The translations under genes were made by a program, and so were the position numbers. Positions 32,909 through 41,747 of a DNA stretch of 64,000 bases are shown in pieces; the first letter of the stretch is position 1, and each line of letters starts with the position of its first letter. This DNA is from Nocardia cyriacigeorgica GUH-2 (GTDB lineage: Bacteria; Actinomycetota; Actinomycetes; Mycobacteriales; Mycobacteriaceae), in contig NC_016887.1 in assembly GCF_000284035.1 (NCBI RefSeq), forward strand, positions 2,914,001 through 2,978,000, read 5' to 3'. The notes beneath the pieces were generated by a model, which was not told where the DNA came from, searched no databases, and saw only the letters and a list, made by a program, of their open reading frames with translations.

Positions 32909-34258
32909 TCAGTCGCGCAGCGCGGCCATCGTCGACTTGGCGGCCTCGGTCAGGTTGTCGATGACCTCCGACTCCGGCAGCACCTTCGCCTTCGGTTTCG
33001 ACGACGACGACGTCGACACATACTGCGACCAGGTGAAGTGCCCGACCACCCACCCGTCACGGACCCGGATGGTGATCGTGGGGGAGGGATCGCCGGCTTT
33101 GCTCGGCTCGACGGCCACCCAGGCCTCGTCACCCAGGCCGGAGATCTTCTCCTTGCGGCCGTCGCCGCTGGAATCCGACCGCGAGTTCTCCCACGTGTCG
33201 AAGCCCGCGGTGAACTCCGGACTCGGATCGGTCTTCTTATGAATGGTGACGCCGGAGTACATGTAGGCGTCCTCGTAGTCGTCGTCGGACACACCCTGCG
33301 GCAGGAACCGCTGCGCGCAGAACATGGAGTCGACCGCGGCGTGCTCGGAGCCCTCGAAGTTCGGGTAATCGTCCTTGCCGGTGGAGGACTTGCGGGAGAC
33401 CGTGTAGCCGGCGTCGGTGAACGGGGAAGTGTCGGAATCCTGGCAGAAATCGTCAGAATAGGTGTAACCGCGCAGATCGGGCTCGCCCGGCGCGACACCG
33501 GAGGAACTGCCGCCGCCGAAGCCGCCGAACGCGAGCACCGCGCCGCCCCACACCACCGAGGCGACCACGATGCCGCCCAGACCCCACAGCCAGCCCTTGC
33601 CGGCGAGACCCGACGAGGCCGGGCCGGTGGGGCCGTAACTCGGTGCGGGCTGCGCGAATCCCGGTGCACTCGGCCCGAAACCGCCCGAGGGGAAGCCTTG
33701 CTGTCCGAAGCCCTGAGCCTGTGACGCCTGGCCTTCCGGAGCGAAACCCTGACCCTGCGGTGCGAACTGACCCTGCGGCGGGAAACCTTGGCCCTGCGGT
33801 GCGTAACCCTGGTGCTGGGCGCCTTGACCTGGCGCGACGTTCTGGCCGTGCGCACCCTGATCCTGGGGCGCGAAGCCCCGACTGGGGGCGCCGCCTTGAC
33901 CCGGCGCGAAGTTCTGGCCGTGCGCACCCTGATTCTGCGGCGCGAACCCCTGGCCGGGGGCGAAGCCGTGACCCGGGACGCCGGGCTGGGCGTACCCCGG
34001 GCCGGGCTGTTGCGGCGACGACGGGTACCCGGGCTGTGCGAATCCCGGTGCGGACGGCGGTGCGGCCGGGGCGAATCCGCCCGGCGGCTGATCGAAGGAC
34101 CGCAGCTGGGTCGGATCCTGCTGCGGGTCCGACGGATTGGGCTGGCGCAGGACCGTCGGATCCGAGGGCGCCACCGGCTGCTGCGGTGCACCGCCGGTCG
34201 ACTGCGGCTGATCACCTTGCGCGCCCGGCTGATTCGAAGAGTCCCCCGATGTCGTCAT
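32909..34258 (-). CDS. Pro/Gln/Gly-rich single-span membrane protein
   Basis: A 449-residue protein in three parts. Residues 1-215 are low complexity (Q, G, P, F, A) with the repeat unit GFAPQDQGAHGQNVAPGQG. One transmembrane helix lies at about 222-245 (GWLWGLGGIVVASVVWGG). The extracellular domain (about 255-449) contains a pair of cysteines (DDFCQDSD and SMFCAQRFL) that may form a disulfide, and a basic/acidic fold ending in helical sequence. Such cytoplasmic repeats fused to a small external domain are common in nocardial membrane proteins. Function unknown. It is separated by 47 bp from the upstream gene on the same strand. Confidence 0.75.
   Translation of the reverse strand: MTTSGDSSNQPGAQGDQPQSTGGAPQQPVAPSDPTVLRQPNPSDPQQDPTQLRSFDQPPGGFAPAAPPSAPGFAQPGYPSSPQQPGPGYAQPGVPGHGFAPGQGFAPQNQGAHGQNFAPGQGGAPSRGFAPQDQGAHGQNVAPGQGAQHQGYAPQGQGFPPQGQFAPQGQGFAPEGQASQAQGFGQQGFPSGGFGPSAPGFAQPAPSYGPTGPASSGLAGKGWLWGLGGIVVASVVWGGAVLAFGGFGGGSSSGVAPGEPDLRGYTYSDDFCQDSDTSPFTDAGYTVSRKSSTGKDDYPNFEGSEHAAVDSMFCAQRFLPQGVSDDDYEDAYMYSGVTIHKKTDPSPEFTAGFDTWENSRSDSSGDGRKEKISGLGDEAWVAVEPSKAGDPSPTITIRVRDGWVVGHFTWSQYVSTSSSSKPKAKVLPESEVIDNLTEAAKSTMAALRD
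33760..34020 (-). repeat. 72-bp (24-codon) tandem repeats in the membrane-protein gene
   Basis: Near-identical units beginning at 33831 and 33903 (GGCGCGA-GTTCTGGCCGTG core) encode GQNVAPGQG/GQNFAPGQG segments; weaker copies flank them. Confidence 0.6.
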
Positions 34259-34305
34259 GGCGGGGAACGTACCATTGCGGCCCCCTGACCGGCCATTCGA
34301 GCCCG

Positions 34306-35493
34306 CTACGTGACCCGCAGTTCCTCGGCCAGTCGCGCGCGCCCGGACTCGTCACCACCGGCCGACTCGGCATGGGTCCCGGTCTCCGTCGCGGTGCCTG
34401 CAGGCTCGGTCATCACCGGCAGCGCGGCAAGCCGGCGGCGATCCTCGTCGGACAGGGCGGTGGCGAGCGGGATCACGGCCTCCCACTGGCCGGCGGCTCC
34501 GGCTCGGCGCAGCAGATCGTCGAGCCGGTCATCGGGTTCGGCGGCGACCCGGCCGGCGACGAAGGCCAGCGGCTCGGCGGGCAGGTTTCCGGTCAGCGGC
34601 AGCAGATCCAGCCACAGCCCCTCGTGCAGCGCGGTATCGACGCAGGCGGCGAGGAACTGCTCGTCGTGCACGGCGGGCCGGGCCGCCAACTGGGCGAGCG
34701 TGCCGGGACTCATGGCGCGAGTGACCGGGAGCAGGGTCGCCAGCGCATCGAGTTCCACTGCCGCCGCGACGAGACCGTCGAGCACCTCGTCGCCGAGCTC
34801 GGCGCAGATATCGCCGAGGCGGCGCTTGTTGGCATCGTTAACCGTGGCGAGCAGGTCCAGGCCCTGGGCCCACAGCTGATCGGTGTGCGCCGCGCGGATG
34901 ATGCCGGGCAGCCGATCGGCGACGATCCCCATCAGCGTGTCGATCGAGCTCTTGTCCTCCATCAGGAACCCGATACGCAGCAGATCGGCGTCACCGGTCA
35001 CGGCCGCCGCCGCACGCAAGGACGGTTCGGGCACCACGCCGACGAAACGGCCCATCGTGACGTGCTCGTCGCGCGCGAGCAACTCGGTCGCGACCGCTGC
35101 CACCTGCCGCGGCGGAACCTGCGCGATCACCGCGGCCGTGCGCCGCGGATCCAGCGCGATGGCGGCCTCGGCCAGGAACGGCGCGGGCAGGGCCGCCGCG
35201 ATCTCCACAGCGCGACGCGGTTCGACCGAGGCGGCGACGGCCGCGCACAGCACCGGCCCGAAGGCGCGGGTGGCGATCTTCGCACTGATCGCCACCGGCA
35301 CCAGATTCGCCGCCGCGGCCACCCGGGCGAGCTTGGACCGGCCACGATCGAAGAGCAGGTCGGTGCTGCGGTCCCGGAATTCGCGGATCGCGGCAGGCGG
35401 CAGGTCGACCAGAAAGTCGAGTTCCTCGGCCCGCACGCCCAGCAGCCGGGCCAGTTTGGTCGTCTCGGCGAGCGCGAGCAGATGGTTGCTCAC
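34306..35493 (-). CDS. Helical-repeat hypothetical protein
   Basis: A 395-residue soluble protein made almost wholly of alanine/leucine-rich helical hairpins (for example AALPAPFLAEAAIALDPRRT and QVPPRQVAAVATELLARDE), suggesting an armadillo- or MgtE-N-like solenoid. No catalytic motif, signal peptide or transmembrane segment is seen; the C-terminal 40 residues are polar and probably disordered. It overlaps the small upstream gene by four bases (ATGA), so the two proteins are probably made in fixed ratio and may interact. I recognise no named family. Confidence 0.75.
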   Translation of the reverse strand: MSNHLLALAETTKLARLLGVRAEELDFLVDLPPAAIREFRDRSTDLLFDRGRSKLARVAAAANLVPVAISAKIATRAFGPVLCAAVAASVEPRRAVEIAAALPAPFLAEAAIALDPRRTAAVIAQVPPRQVAAVATELLARDEHVTMGRFVGVVPEPSLRAAAAVTGDADLLRIGFLMEDKSSIDTLMGIVADRLPGIIRAAHTDQLWAQGLDLLATVNDANKRRLGDICAELGDEVLDGLVAAAVELDALATLLPVTRAMSPGTLAQLAARPAVHDEQFLAACVDTALHEGLWLDLLPLTGNLPAEPLAFVAGRVAAEPDDRLDDLLRRAGAAGQWEAVIPLATALSDEDRRRLAALPVMTEPAGTATETGTHAESAGGDESGRARLAEELRVT

Positions 35494-35705
35494 AGCCCCA
35501 GCGCCTTCTTCACCGCGGGCCGCATCAGGCGCGGGATCAGCGCCAGCCCCGACTCGAACGCCTCCCGCATCTGCCGGGACCGCTGCTCGGAGGCCGCGCG
35601 CAGCATCCGGTCGAGTTCGGTGAGCTGGGCGTCGCTGAGCCGGGCGAACTCCGCGGGCAGGGGAGCGCCGAGGGTTTCGGACAGGGTGTCGGCTGCGGTG
35701 GTCAT
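35490..35705 (-). CDS. Small helical protein coupled to the helical-repeat gene
   Basis: A 71-residue protein beginning MTTAADTLSETLGAPLPAEF, entirely helical and amphipathic, with a basic C-terminus (LMRPAVKKALGL). Its stop overlaps the start of the helical-repeat protein by four bases, the best evidence that it is real. It may be a small partner of that protein. No family recognised. Confidence 0.65.
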   Translation of the reverse strand: MTTAADTLSETLGAPLPAEFARLSDAQLTELDRMLRAASEQRSRQMREAFESGLALIPRLMRPAVKKALGL

Positions 35706-35741
35706 GATGCCTTTCGTGGCGAAGGAGGACGGCCTGCGCTG

Positions 35742-36779
35742 CTATCGAGTGTTGCCGACGATGGGATCGCTGTCGGCGCGCAGATCACTGACGAAATTGG
35801 CGATCGCCTCGCCGACCAGCAGCGGCTCGGTCACCGGCAGCCAATGGTTGGCAGGCAGCGTGTAGCACCACAGCCGATCCACCCGCGCCTGCACGGCCGC
35901 GCGCACGCCGGGCCGCGCGGCCGGGTCGGCGGCATCCAACAGCAACTGCACAGGCACCGCGGTGTGCTGATCGCGCGGATGGCGCAGATGGTGTCCGAGA
36001 TTGGCGCGGACGATGCGCGCCCCCGCGAGCAGATCGGCGCGCCAGGTCGGTGCGATCGGCGCCTGCTGATGGGCGGAGCGGTGGGTGAGTCGGTGCATGC
36101 CCGCGCGGACCCGCGGCTGGTAGAGCGCACGGCGCAGCATCGACGGCGAGCTGTGCAGCGTCAGCCGCGCCTCGTCGAGGGCAGAGGCCATCGGTGTGGT
36201 CCTGCGGGCGCGCCCACCCGCTGCGCGGCGCTCGAGCGGCGGGGCGGTCGCCAACCGGCGCACCGTGCGTGCCTGCACACGATGCACCGTGCGCCGGGTG
36301 CGCTGACGCACTTGATGCAACCACAAGCCGAGATGGTCCAGATGCGGCGCCGAGAGCGCGGTGAACGAAGCGATACGGGTGCTCGCACGCGGATCGAGCA
36401 CGGCCTCCCAGCCCTGCACCGCGCCCCAGCCGTGCCCGGCCAGATGGACCGGCCGATCCGGAGACACCGTGTCGATCACGGCGTAGATGTCCTCGGCCAG
36501 CCGGTCGAGCCGGTAGGCGCCGAGCTCGCGGGGCGCACCCGATCGACCGTGCCCGCGCACGTCGTAGGTGATGACCCGGAATTCGTCGGCGAGGATCGCG
36601 GCCACCTGTTCCCAGGCGTGGTGGGTGTCGGAGGCGCCGTGGACGAGGATCAGCGGAGGCGCGCCGGGAGCGCCCCATTCGAAGCCGGCGAGTTCGAATC
36701 CGTCGACCGGGATGCGCCAACGGCGGTCGGGGGCGGGCCCGTCCACCGGGTGGCGGCCGGGGTCGCGCGGTTCGGTCAT
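35742..36779 (-). CDS. Alpha/beta-hydrolase-fold protein with Gly at the nucleophile position
   Basis: A 345-residue protein with the epoxide-hydrolase-like arrangement: oxyanion HGASDTHHAW (about residues 46-55), VITYDVRGHGRSGAP, and the nucleophile elbow LAGHGWGAVQ. In epoxide hydrolases this reads GHDWG (Asp), in esterases GxSxG; here residue 117 is Gly (codon GGC), so no nucleophile is present. A later histidine (LPANHWLPVTEP) fits the catalytic His. A long arginine-rich cap (about 155-215) is unusual. The ATG at 36779 has GAGGTG upstream and is divergent from a TetR gene, with operators between them. It is either catalytically dead or uses another residue. Confidence 0.8.
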   Translation of the reverse strand: MTEPRDPGRHPVDGPAPDRRWRIPVDGFELAGFEWGAPGAPPLILVHGASDTHHAWEQVAAILADEFRVITYDVRGHGRSGAPRELGAYRLDRLAEDIYAVIDTVSPDRPVHLAGHGWGAVQGWEAVLDPRASTRIASFTALSAPHLDHLGLWLHQVRQRTRRTVHRVQARTVRRLATAPPLERRAAGGRARRTTPMASALDEARLTLHSSPSMLRRALYQPRVRAGMHRLTHRSAHQQAPIAPTWRADLLAGARIVRANLGHHLRHPRDQHTAVPVQLLLDAADPAARPGVRAAVQARVDRLWCYTLPANHWLPVTEPLLVGEAIANFVSDLRADSDPIVGNTR

Positions 36780-36799
36780 GACGTCACCTCGTTCGTGCG

Positions 36800-36831
36800 T
36801 ACTGGCGGTACGGTCGACGATACTGGCAGTA
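36800..36831. promoter_or_regulatory. Tandem operator-like palindromes TACTGGCRGTA
   Basis: TACTGGCGGTA at 36800-36810 and TACTGGCAGTA at 36821-36831, 21 bp apart (two helical turns), just upstream of the alpha/beta-hydrolase gene. The second is a perfect 5-1-5 palindrome. They probably bind the divergent TetR. Confidence 0.6.
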
Positions 36832-36931
36832 CGTCCCGGGGTGAAGCCAGATCCCGCAGGTAGATGCATATGTGTGATGGATCACGTTTACGCTGGCTGT
36901 AGCGAGTAAAAGCTTCTCCGCGAGTAGTACG

Positions 36932-36942
36932 TACCGCGAGTA
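36932..36942. promoter_or_regulatory. Third operator-like site near the TetR gene
   Basis: TACCGCGAGTA, whose complement TACTCGCGGTA differs by one base from the first site. It lies about 93 bp before the TetR start and suggests autoregulation. Confidence 0.45.
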
Positions 36943-37034
36943 CGTGTATGCTCTGCCGACAGGGTCGGTGGTGTTGCTCGAGGGGTGAACGCCGCCGCAC
37001 TCGCCAACCTCGAGGTCGCCCGGAGATGAATATC

Positions 37035-37715
37035 GTGAACCGCAGCACCGTGCGCGCCGCACCGCGGTCGGTCGGCCGCGACGAGATCGTCGACGCGGCC
37101 ATCCGGGTGATCGACCGGGACGGCCCGCGGCCCAGCATGGACGACATCGCCCGCGAGGCCGGCATCACCAAACCGCGCCTGTACCGGCGTTTCGCCGACA
37201 AGGCCGATCTGTTCACCGAGATCGGTGGGCGGATGGCGACATCGGCCTTCGCCGCCGCCGGGAACGACCTGACGCTGGTGCTGCAACCGCCGCGTCAGGC
37301 CCTGGCCACCGTGCTGCGCGCCTACGCCGACAGCATCCTCGAGCACCCGAACGTCTTCCGCTTCCTCGGCCAAGCCCAGACCGGCCACGACCGCGACGGC
37401 TCGGTGGTCCAGGTCGACCTCGGCCGTCAGGTCGCCGGACGCCTGGCGCGGCAAGCCAGTGCCGTAGCCGAGGCGGTCCCTATCGACGACAGCGGCATCG
37501 ACTATCTGGCGCGCGCCATCACCGGCGTAGTCGTCTCGATCACCGACCTGTGGCTCGGCGGTGACGACCCGGCCGCAGACGCGGGCGAATTCGTCGATCA
37601 GACCACCGAATACGTCTGGGGTCTCATCGACAGCTTCCTGCGTCGCCGCGGGATCCAGGCCGATCCGGCCACGCCCATCTTCAGCACGCTCGCCGCGGTC
37701 GACACCGACCGCTGA
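37035..37715 (+). CDS. TetR-family regulator
   Basis: A 226-residue TetR protein with the HTH at about residues 15-60 (IAREAGITKPRLYRRFADKADLF). The ligand domain ends ATPIFSTLAAVDTDR. GTG 37035 is preferred because GGAG sits at a suitable distance; ATG 37026 abuts that motif. It is divergent from the alpha/beta-hydrolase gene, with three similar palindromes in the shared 255-bp region, so it probably represses both that gene and itself. The acyl-CoA dehydrogenase downstream could also be a target. Ligand unknown. Confidence 0.87.
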   Translation: MNRSTVRAAPRSVGRDEIVDAAIRVIDRDGPRPSMDDIAREAGITKPRLYRRFADKADLFTEIGGRMATSAFAAAGNDLTLVLQPPRQALATVLRAYADSILEHPNVFRFLGQAQTGHDRDGSVVQVDLGRQVAGRLARQASAVAEAVPIDDSGIDYLARAITGVVVSITDLWLGGDDPAADAGEFVDQTTEYVWGLIDSFLRRRGIQADPATPIFSTLAAVDTDR

Positions 37716-37838
37716 ACTACCCAGATCGCCCCCGCGTAGCCGATCGGTGCGCGGCTTGTTGACAGAATGCCAATAGTGCGCGAATCTGAGGGCGCAAGCC
37801 CCGGCGCGGCCGGGTGGGAACGAGCAGAGGATGCGACG

Positions 37839-38981
37839 ATGGCACGCCCGATTTGGAGTGACGACGAGGTCGAAGCGGTGCGGGATCTGGCCCGCAGCTA
37901 CTTCGAGCGCGAGGTCGTTCCGCACGAGGAGAAGTTCGTCGAGCAGGGCCATCCCGACCGCGAGCTCTACCGCACCGCCGGCAAACTCGGCCTGCTCTGC
38001 GCGGCGCTGCCCGAACCGTTCGGCGGTGGTGGCACCTTCGCTCACGAGGCCGCGATCATCGAAGAGCAGGTGCGCGCCGGTGACGGTGCCATGGGCATGC
38101 CGGTGCACAGTGCCATCATCGCCCCCTACCTCGCCGAATTCGGTTCCGAGGAACTCAAGCAGCGGGTGCTGCCCCGCGCCGCGAGCGGCGACATGGTGCT
38201 CTCGATCGGCATGACCGAACCCGGCACCGGCTCCGACCTGCAGAACATCAAGACCCGCGCGGTGCGTGACGGCGACGACTACGTCATCACCGGTTCGAAG
38301 ATCTTCATCACCAACGGCTGGCTCTGCGATGGCATCATCATCGCCGCCAAAACCGACCCCGAACAGGGAGCGGCCGGCGTCTCGCTGCTGTTCGCCGAGG
38401 TCGGCGACGACACACCGGGTTTCACCCGCGGCCGGATCCTGTCCAAGATCGGCGGCAAGGGCCAGGACACGGCCGAGCTGTTCTTCGACGGCCTGCGCGT
38501 CCCGGCGGCGAACCTGCTCGGCGGGGTCGAGGGGCAGGGCTTCTATCAGATGATGCGGATGCTGGCCCAGGAACGGCTGGTCACCGCGATCATGGCGGTC
38601 GCGATGATGGAACGCGCCGTCGAGCTGACCGTCGAATACACCAAGGGCCGCGAGGCCTTCGGCAAGCCCCTGTTCGCGATGCAGAACACCAAGTTCGAAC
38701 TCGCCGAATGCGCGACGCTGGCGCGGGTGAGCCGGGTCTTCCTCGACGACTGCATCGACAAGCACATTCGGGGCGAACTCGATATTCCCACCGCTGCCAT
38801 GTCGAAATACTGGTTGACCGACCAACTGGGTATCGTGGTTGACCGCTGCCTGCAACTGTTCGGCGGCTACGGCTACATGACGGAGTACCCGATTTCCCAG
38901 CTCTACACCGGCGCCCGCGTCCTGCGCATCCTCGCGGGCAGCAACGAGGTGATGAAGGATCTCATTGCGCGATCTCTCTGA
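37839..38981 (+). CDS. Acyl-CoA dehydrogenase (LCAD-like)
   Basis: A 380-residue FAD-dependent acyl-CoA dehydrogenase. MTEPGTGSDLQNIKTRA and the FAD/substrate loop ITGSKIFITNG are canonical; QLFGGYGYMTEYP and the C-terminal YTGARVLRILAGSNEVMKD follow. The position of the MCAD-type catalytic Glu (YEGT) is Ala here (LAGS), but the alternative helix-G glutamate used by long-chain and isovaleryl-CoA dehydrogenases is present near AMMERAVELT. It therefore looks active and of the LCAD/IVD type. ATG 37839 follows AGAGG. A TetR gene overlaps its 3' end by 17 bp, suggesting joint expression. Confidence 0.93.
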   Translation: MARPIWSDDEVEAVRDLARSYFEREVVPHEEKFVEQGHPDRELYRTAGKLGLLCAALPEPFGGGGTFAHEAAIIEEQVRAGDGAMGMPVHSAIIAPYLAEFGSEELKQRVLPRAASGDMVLSIGMTEPGTGSDLQNIKTRAVRDGDDYVITGSKIFITNGWLCDGIIIAAKTDPEQGAAGVSLLFAEVGDDTPGFTRGRILSKIGGKGQDTAELFFDGLRVPAANLLGGVEGQGFYQMMRMLAQERLVTAIMAVAMMERAVELTVEYTKGREAFGKPLFAMQNTKFELAECATLARVSRVFLDDCIDKHIRGELDIPTAAMSKYWLTDQLGIVVDRCLQLFGGYGYMTEYPISQLYTGARVLRILAGSNEVMKDLIARSL

Positions 38982-39612
38982 AACCCCAGCGTCGGCCACC
39001 GACGGGCAACCGCGCCGCCGGCGGCTCGAACCCGATGAGCGCCGGGCCCAGATCCTGGCCCAGGCCATCGAGATGTTCGGCGAGCGGCCGTATGCCGCGG
39101 TGTCGACAGCGGAGCTGGCCCAGCGCGCCGGCGTGGCGCGCGGGCTGATCAACCACTACTTCGGCAACAAGCGCGACCTCTACCTCGCGGTGGTGCGCCG
39201 GATGGTGACCCTGCCCCGCATCGATGACATGGTCGTGCCCACCGGCACCGAACGCGAACGGGTCGAGGCCAGCGTGCGCTGGTTGCTGGACACCATTTCC
39301 GAGCACGGCAGCACCTGGGTGAAGGTCACCAGCCACGAGGGTGTCGGTGACGATCCCGACGTGCAGCAGATCCTGGACCAGGCCGATGACGCCGCCGCCG
39401 AACGGCTGCTGCTGATGATCGGCCTGGCCGATTCGGCACACAGTGCGTCCATGCGCGCGATGGTGCGCGCCTACGGCGGACTGGTGAAAGTGGCCGGACG
39501 GGAATGGATCACCCGCGGCACACTCACCCGCGACCAGGTGCACGAGCTGCTGGTGGACATGCTGCTGACCTTGGTCGCCGAATCGCTGCCGAAGGTCGAA
39601 CGCGGCCGCTGA
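38965..39612 (+). CDS. TetR-family regulator linked to the acyl-CoA dehydrogenase
   Basis: A 215-residue TetR protein with HTH at about residues 40-75 (LAQRAGVARGLINHYFGNKRDLY). It starts at a TTG inside the end of the acyl-CoA dehydrogenase frame (17-bp overlap); a downstream start would cut into the first helix. The arrangement suggests control of the fatty-acid gene by an acyl-CoA-responsive repressor, which is inference. No operator was identified. Confidence 0.87.
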   Translation: MRDLSETPASATDGQPRRRRLEPDERRAQILAQAIEMFGERPYAAVSTAELAQRAGVARGLINHYFGNKRDLYLAVVRRMVTLPRIDDMVVPTGTERERVEASVRWLLDTISEHGSTWVKVTSHEGVGDDPDVQQILDQADDAAAERLLLMIGLADSAHSASMRAMVRAYGGLVKVAGREWITRGTLTRDQVHELLVDMLLTLVAESLPKVERGR

Positions 39613-39797
39613 CACCCGTCGGCAGGGTAATTGTGCTGTGTTCGTTATGGATACGCCGGGCATGTCGGCTTGCTTTCCGGTAATGCGATCTGCGGCATTC
39701 GCAGGACGGTTCGGCGGTGTGGCTCTATCCTTCTCGTGTCGGGGCGGGCCGGATGTCCGGGGTTTCGCACGACGGTGAGTGTGAGAGGGACCCTCGG

Positions 39798-40583
39798 ATG
39801 GCAGATTCGCGGCGCTGGGCAGATGAGCGCTGGCCGGAAGTTCGCGACGACAACACCATGACCACTCGCCGTGGTCGCGGGGTGGTCGTCGACGATCCCG
39901 ACGACGACTACGACCCCGATTGGGTCCGCGCCGAGGAGCCCGGCGCCCGCCGAATCGTCAACCCCTACGCGGTGATCGCGCTGGTCGCGGCCCTGCTGCT
40001 GCTGATTCCGGTGGCCATCGTGTTCGGCCTCATCGCCTTCAGCCATCCCCGCGGCCGGGTGATGGCCCTGTTCGCGCTGCTGCTCGGCCTGGCCGAAGCG
40101 GCGGTGATCGCGGCCTTGCTGGTGCTGCCGGGCGACCTGCTGTCCGACGTGGTTTCGCGCGCGGAAGAACTCGCCTCCACCCAGACCTCCCAGACGGTCT
40201 GGGCCACACAGGCTTCGGCCACCGGCCCGGCAGGCAACGCGCCATCGGAGCCGGCCGGTGCGCCCGAAGCGAGCACCGGCGCATCGGCGTCCGGCGCCGA
40301 ACCCACCGGACCCGCGGCACCGACGGCCACGCTGCGCACCGCCTGCCCGGAGGCCGGTCTCATCGGTACCGCCGCCGACGGTTCGACGCTGCTGTGCTTG
40401 ACCGCGGCCACCTCCAGCACCGGATTCCAGTGGAAGGGCCCGTACACCATCTCCGAGGTCGTCGGCGAGGGCGGCACCAGCTGCGATCCGGACGCCGCGG
40501 CGACCGCGCGCACCGCCGATGGCCGCGCGCTGGTGTGCGAAGGACAGGGCCGGGGCGCTACCTGGGTGCTCTGGACGAGCTGA
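39798..40583 (+). CDS. Two-helix membrane protein with external domain
   Basis: A 261-residue protein. The N-terminus is charged and Asp-rich (VVVDDPDDDYDPDWVRAEE). Two transmembrane helices at about residues 58-85 and 92-115 (YAVIALVAALLLLIPVAIVF and VMALFALLLGLAEAAVIAAL) resemble DUF4190-type proteins. A Thr/Ala/Pro linker (about 130-180) leads to an external domain with three cysteines (RTACPEAG, LLCLTA, TSCDPDA) plus one in LVCEGQG that could pair as two disulfides. ATG 39798 follows GAGGGA. Function unknown; likely envelope-associated. Confidence 0.75.
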   Translation: MADSRRWADERWPEVRDDNTMTTRRGRGVVVDDPDDDYDPDWVRAEEPGARRIVNPYAVIALVAALLLLIPVAIVFGLIAFSHPRGRVMALFALLLGLAEAAVIAALLVLPGDLLSDVVSRAEELASTQTSQTVWATQASATGPAGNAPSEPAGAPEASTGASASGAEPTGPAAPTATLRTACPEAGLIGTAADGSTLLCLTAATSSTGFQWKGPYTISEVVGEGGTSCDPDAAATARTADGRALVCEGQGRGATWVLWTS

Positions 40584-40673
40584 TCGCCGGGCGGCGGCAC
40601 GGCCGACCGCATGTCCGAATGTGACAGACAATCGTCATTGCCGTCATCGCCGGGCGCGGGTGAGGATGGGTGC

Positions 40674-41666
40674 GTGCCCCATTCCCACCGAGTCGTCATC
40701 GCGGTCTTCCCCGAGGTCGACCTCCTCGACGTCACCGGCCCGGCCGAAGTGTTCGCGCTGGCCAACCGGGAGACCGCGGGTCGCGCCGGCTACGAGGTCC
40801 GGCTCGCGGCGCCGGCCGCCGGCCCCGTCACCACCTCGGCCGGGGTACGGGTGCTGCCCGACCTGACCTTCGACGAGGTCGGCGGCCGGGTCGACACCCT
40901 GCTGGTGCCCGGCGCGGTCGAGATGACCGACGGCGGTCCGCTGGCCCGCATCGATTCCGACGTGGTGGCATGGCTGCAAGCGACCGCCCCGCACGCGGCG
41001 CGCGTGGCGTCGGTCTGTGTCGGCGCGCATCTGCTCGCCGCGGCCGGGTTGCTCGACGGGAAGACTGCCACCACGCATTGGTCGACCGCCGCCCAGCTCG
41101 CCGCTCGGCATCCGGAGATCATTGTCGATCCGGATCCGATCTTCGTGCGCGCCGACCGGGGCCGGTTGTGGACCGGCGCCGGCATCAGCGCCTGCCTGGA
41201 TCTGGCGCTGGCCCTGGTCGCCGAGGATCTGGGCGAGCAGGTCGCGTTGGCCGTGGCGCGCCAGCTGGTCATGTTCCTGAAACGGCAAGGCGGGCAGAGC
41301 CAGTTCTCGGTCCCGTTGAGCCGTCCCGCACCCGCTCGTCGCGATATCGATGAGCTGCGGCTGTGGATCGCCGAGCACTACGACGAGGACCTGTCCACCG
41401 AGGTGCTCGCCGCCCGGATGCGGTTGAGCGAACGCCATTTCGTGCGGGTGTTCACCGCCGAGATGGGCGTCGGGCCCAGCGCCTACGTCGAGGCGACCCG
41501 GGTCGAGGTCGCCCGGCGGCTACTCGAAACCACCGACCGCAGCCTCGGCCAGATCGCGGCCGATTCCGGGCTCGGCTCGGTGGAGACCTTGCACCGGGCC
41601 GTCAAACGTCAGCTCGGCACCACCCCGGCGGCCTATCGCCGCCGCTTCCGCACCACGACGGCCTGA
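40674..41666 (+). CDS. GlxA-type AraC regulator with DJ-1/PfpI domain
   Basis: A 330-residue regulator. Residues 1-190 form a class-I glutamine-amidotransferase-like (DJ-1/PfpI) domain with Cys115 in ASVCVGAHLLAAAGLLDG and the family sequence ATTHWSTA. Residues 225-330 hold two AraC HTH motifs (LAARMRLSERHFVRVFTAEM and IAADSGLGSVETLHRAVKRQ). The GTG start at 40674 has GAGGA upstream. The isochorismatase 81 bp downstream is a likely target or co-transcribed gene; a hairpin lies between them. Such regulators often control cysteine hydrolases or amine catabolism. Confidence 0.9.
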   Translation: MPHSHRVVIAVFPEVDLLDVTGPAEVFALANRETAGRAGYEVRLAAPAAGPVTTSAGVRVLPDLTFDEVGGRVDTLLVPGAVEMTDGGPLARIDSDVVAWLQATAPHAARVASVCVGAHLLAAAGLLDGKTATTHWSTAAQLAARHPEIIVDPDPIFVRADRGRLWTGAGISACLDLALALVAEDLGEQVALAVARQLVMFLKRQGGQSQFSVPLSRPAPARRDIDELRLWIAEHYDEDLSTEVLAARMRLSERHFVRVFTAEMGVGPSAYVEATRVEVARRLLETTDRSLGQIAADSGLGSVETLHRAVKRQLGTTPAAYRRRFRTTTA

Positions 41667-41683
41667 GCCCGGTCGCCCCCAAA

Positions 41684-41709
41684 CCTCCCTCGGCACCCCC
41701 GCCGGGAGG
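41684..41709 (+). terminator. Hairpin between the GlxA-type regulator and isochorismatase genes
   Basis: CCTCCCTCGGC and GCCGGGAGG around ACCCCC, an imperfect G/C-rich stem 18 bases past the regulator stop. Confidence 0.45.
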
Positions 41710-41747
41710 AACTTCGTCATGCCCACCTCCCGTTGAAAGGCAGTTCC

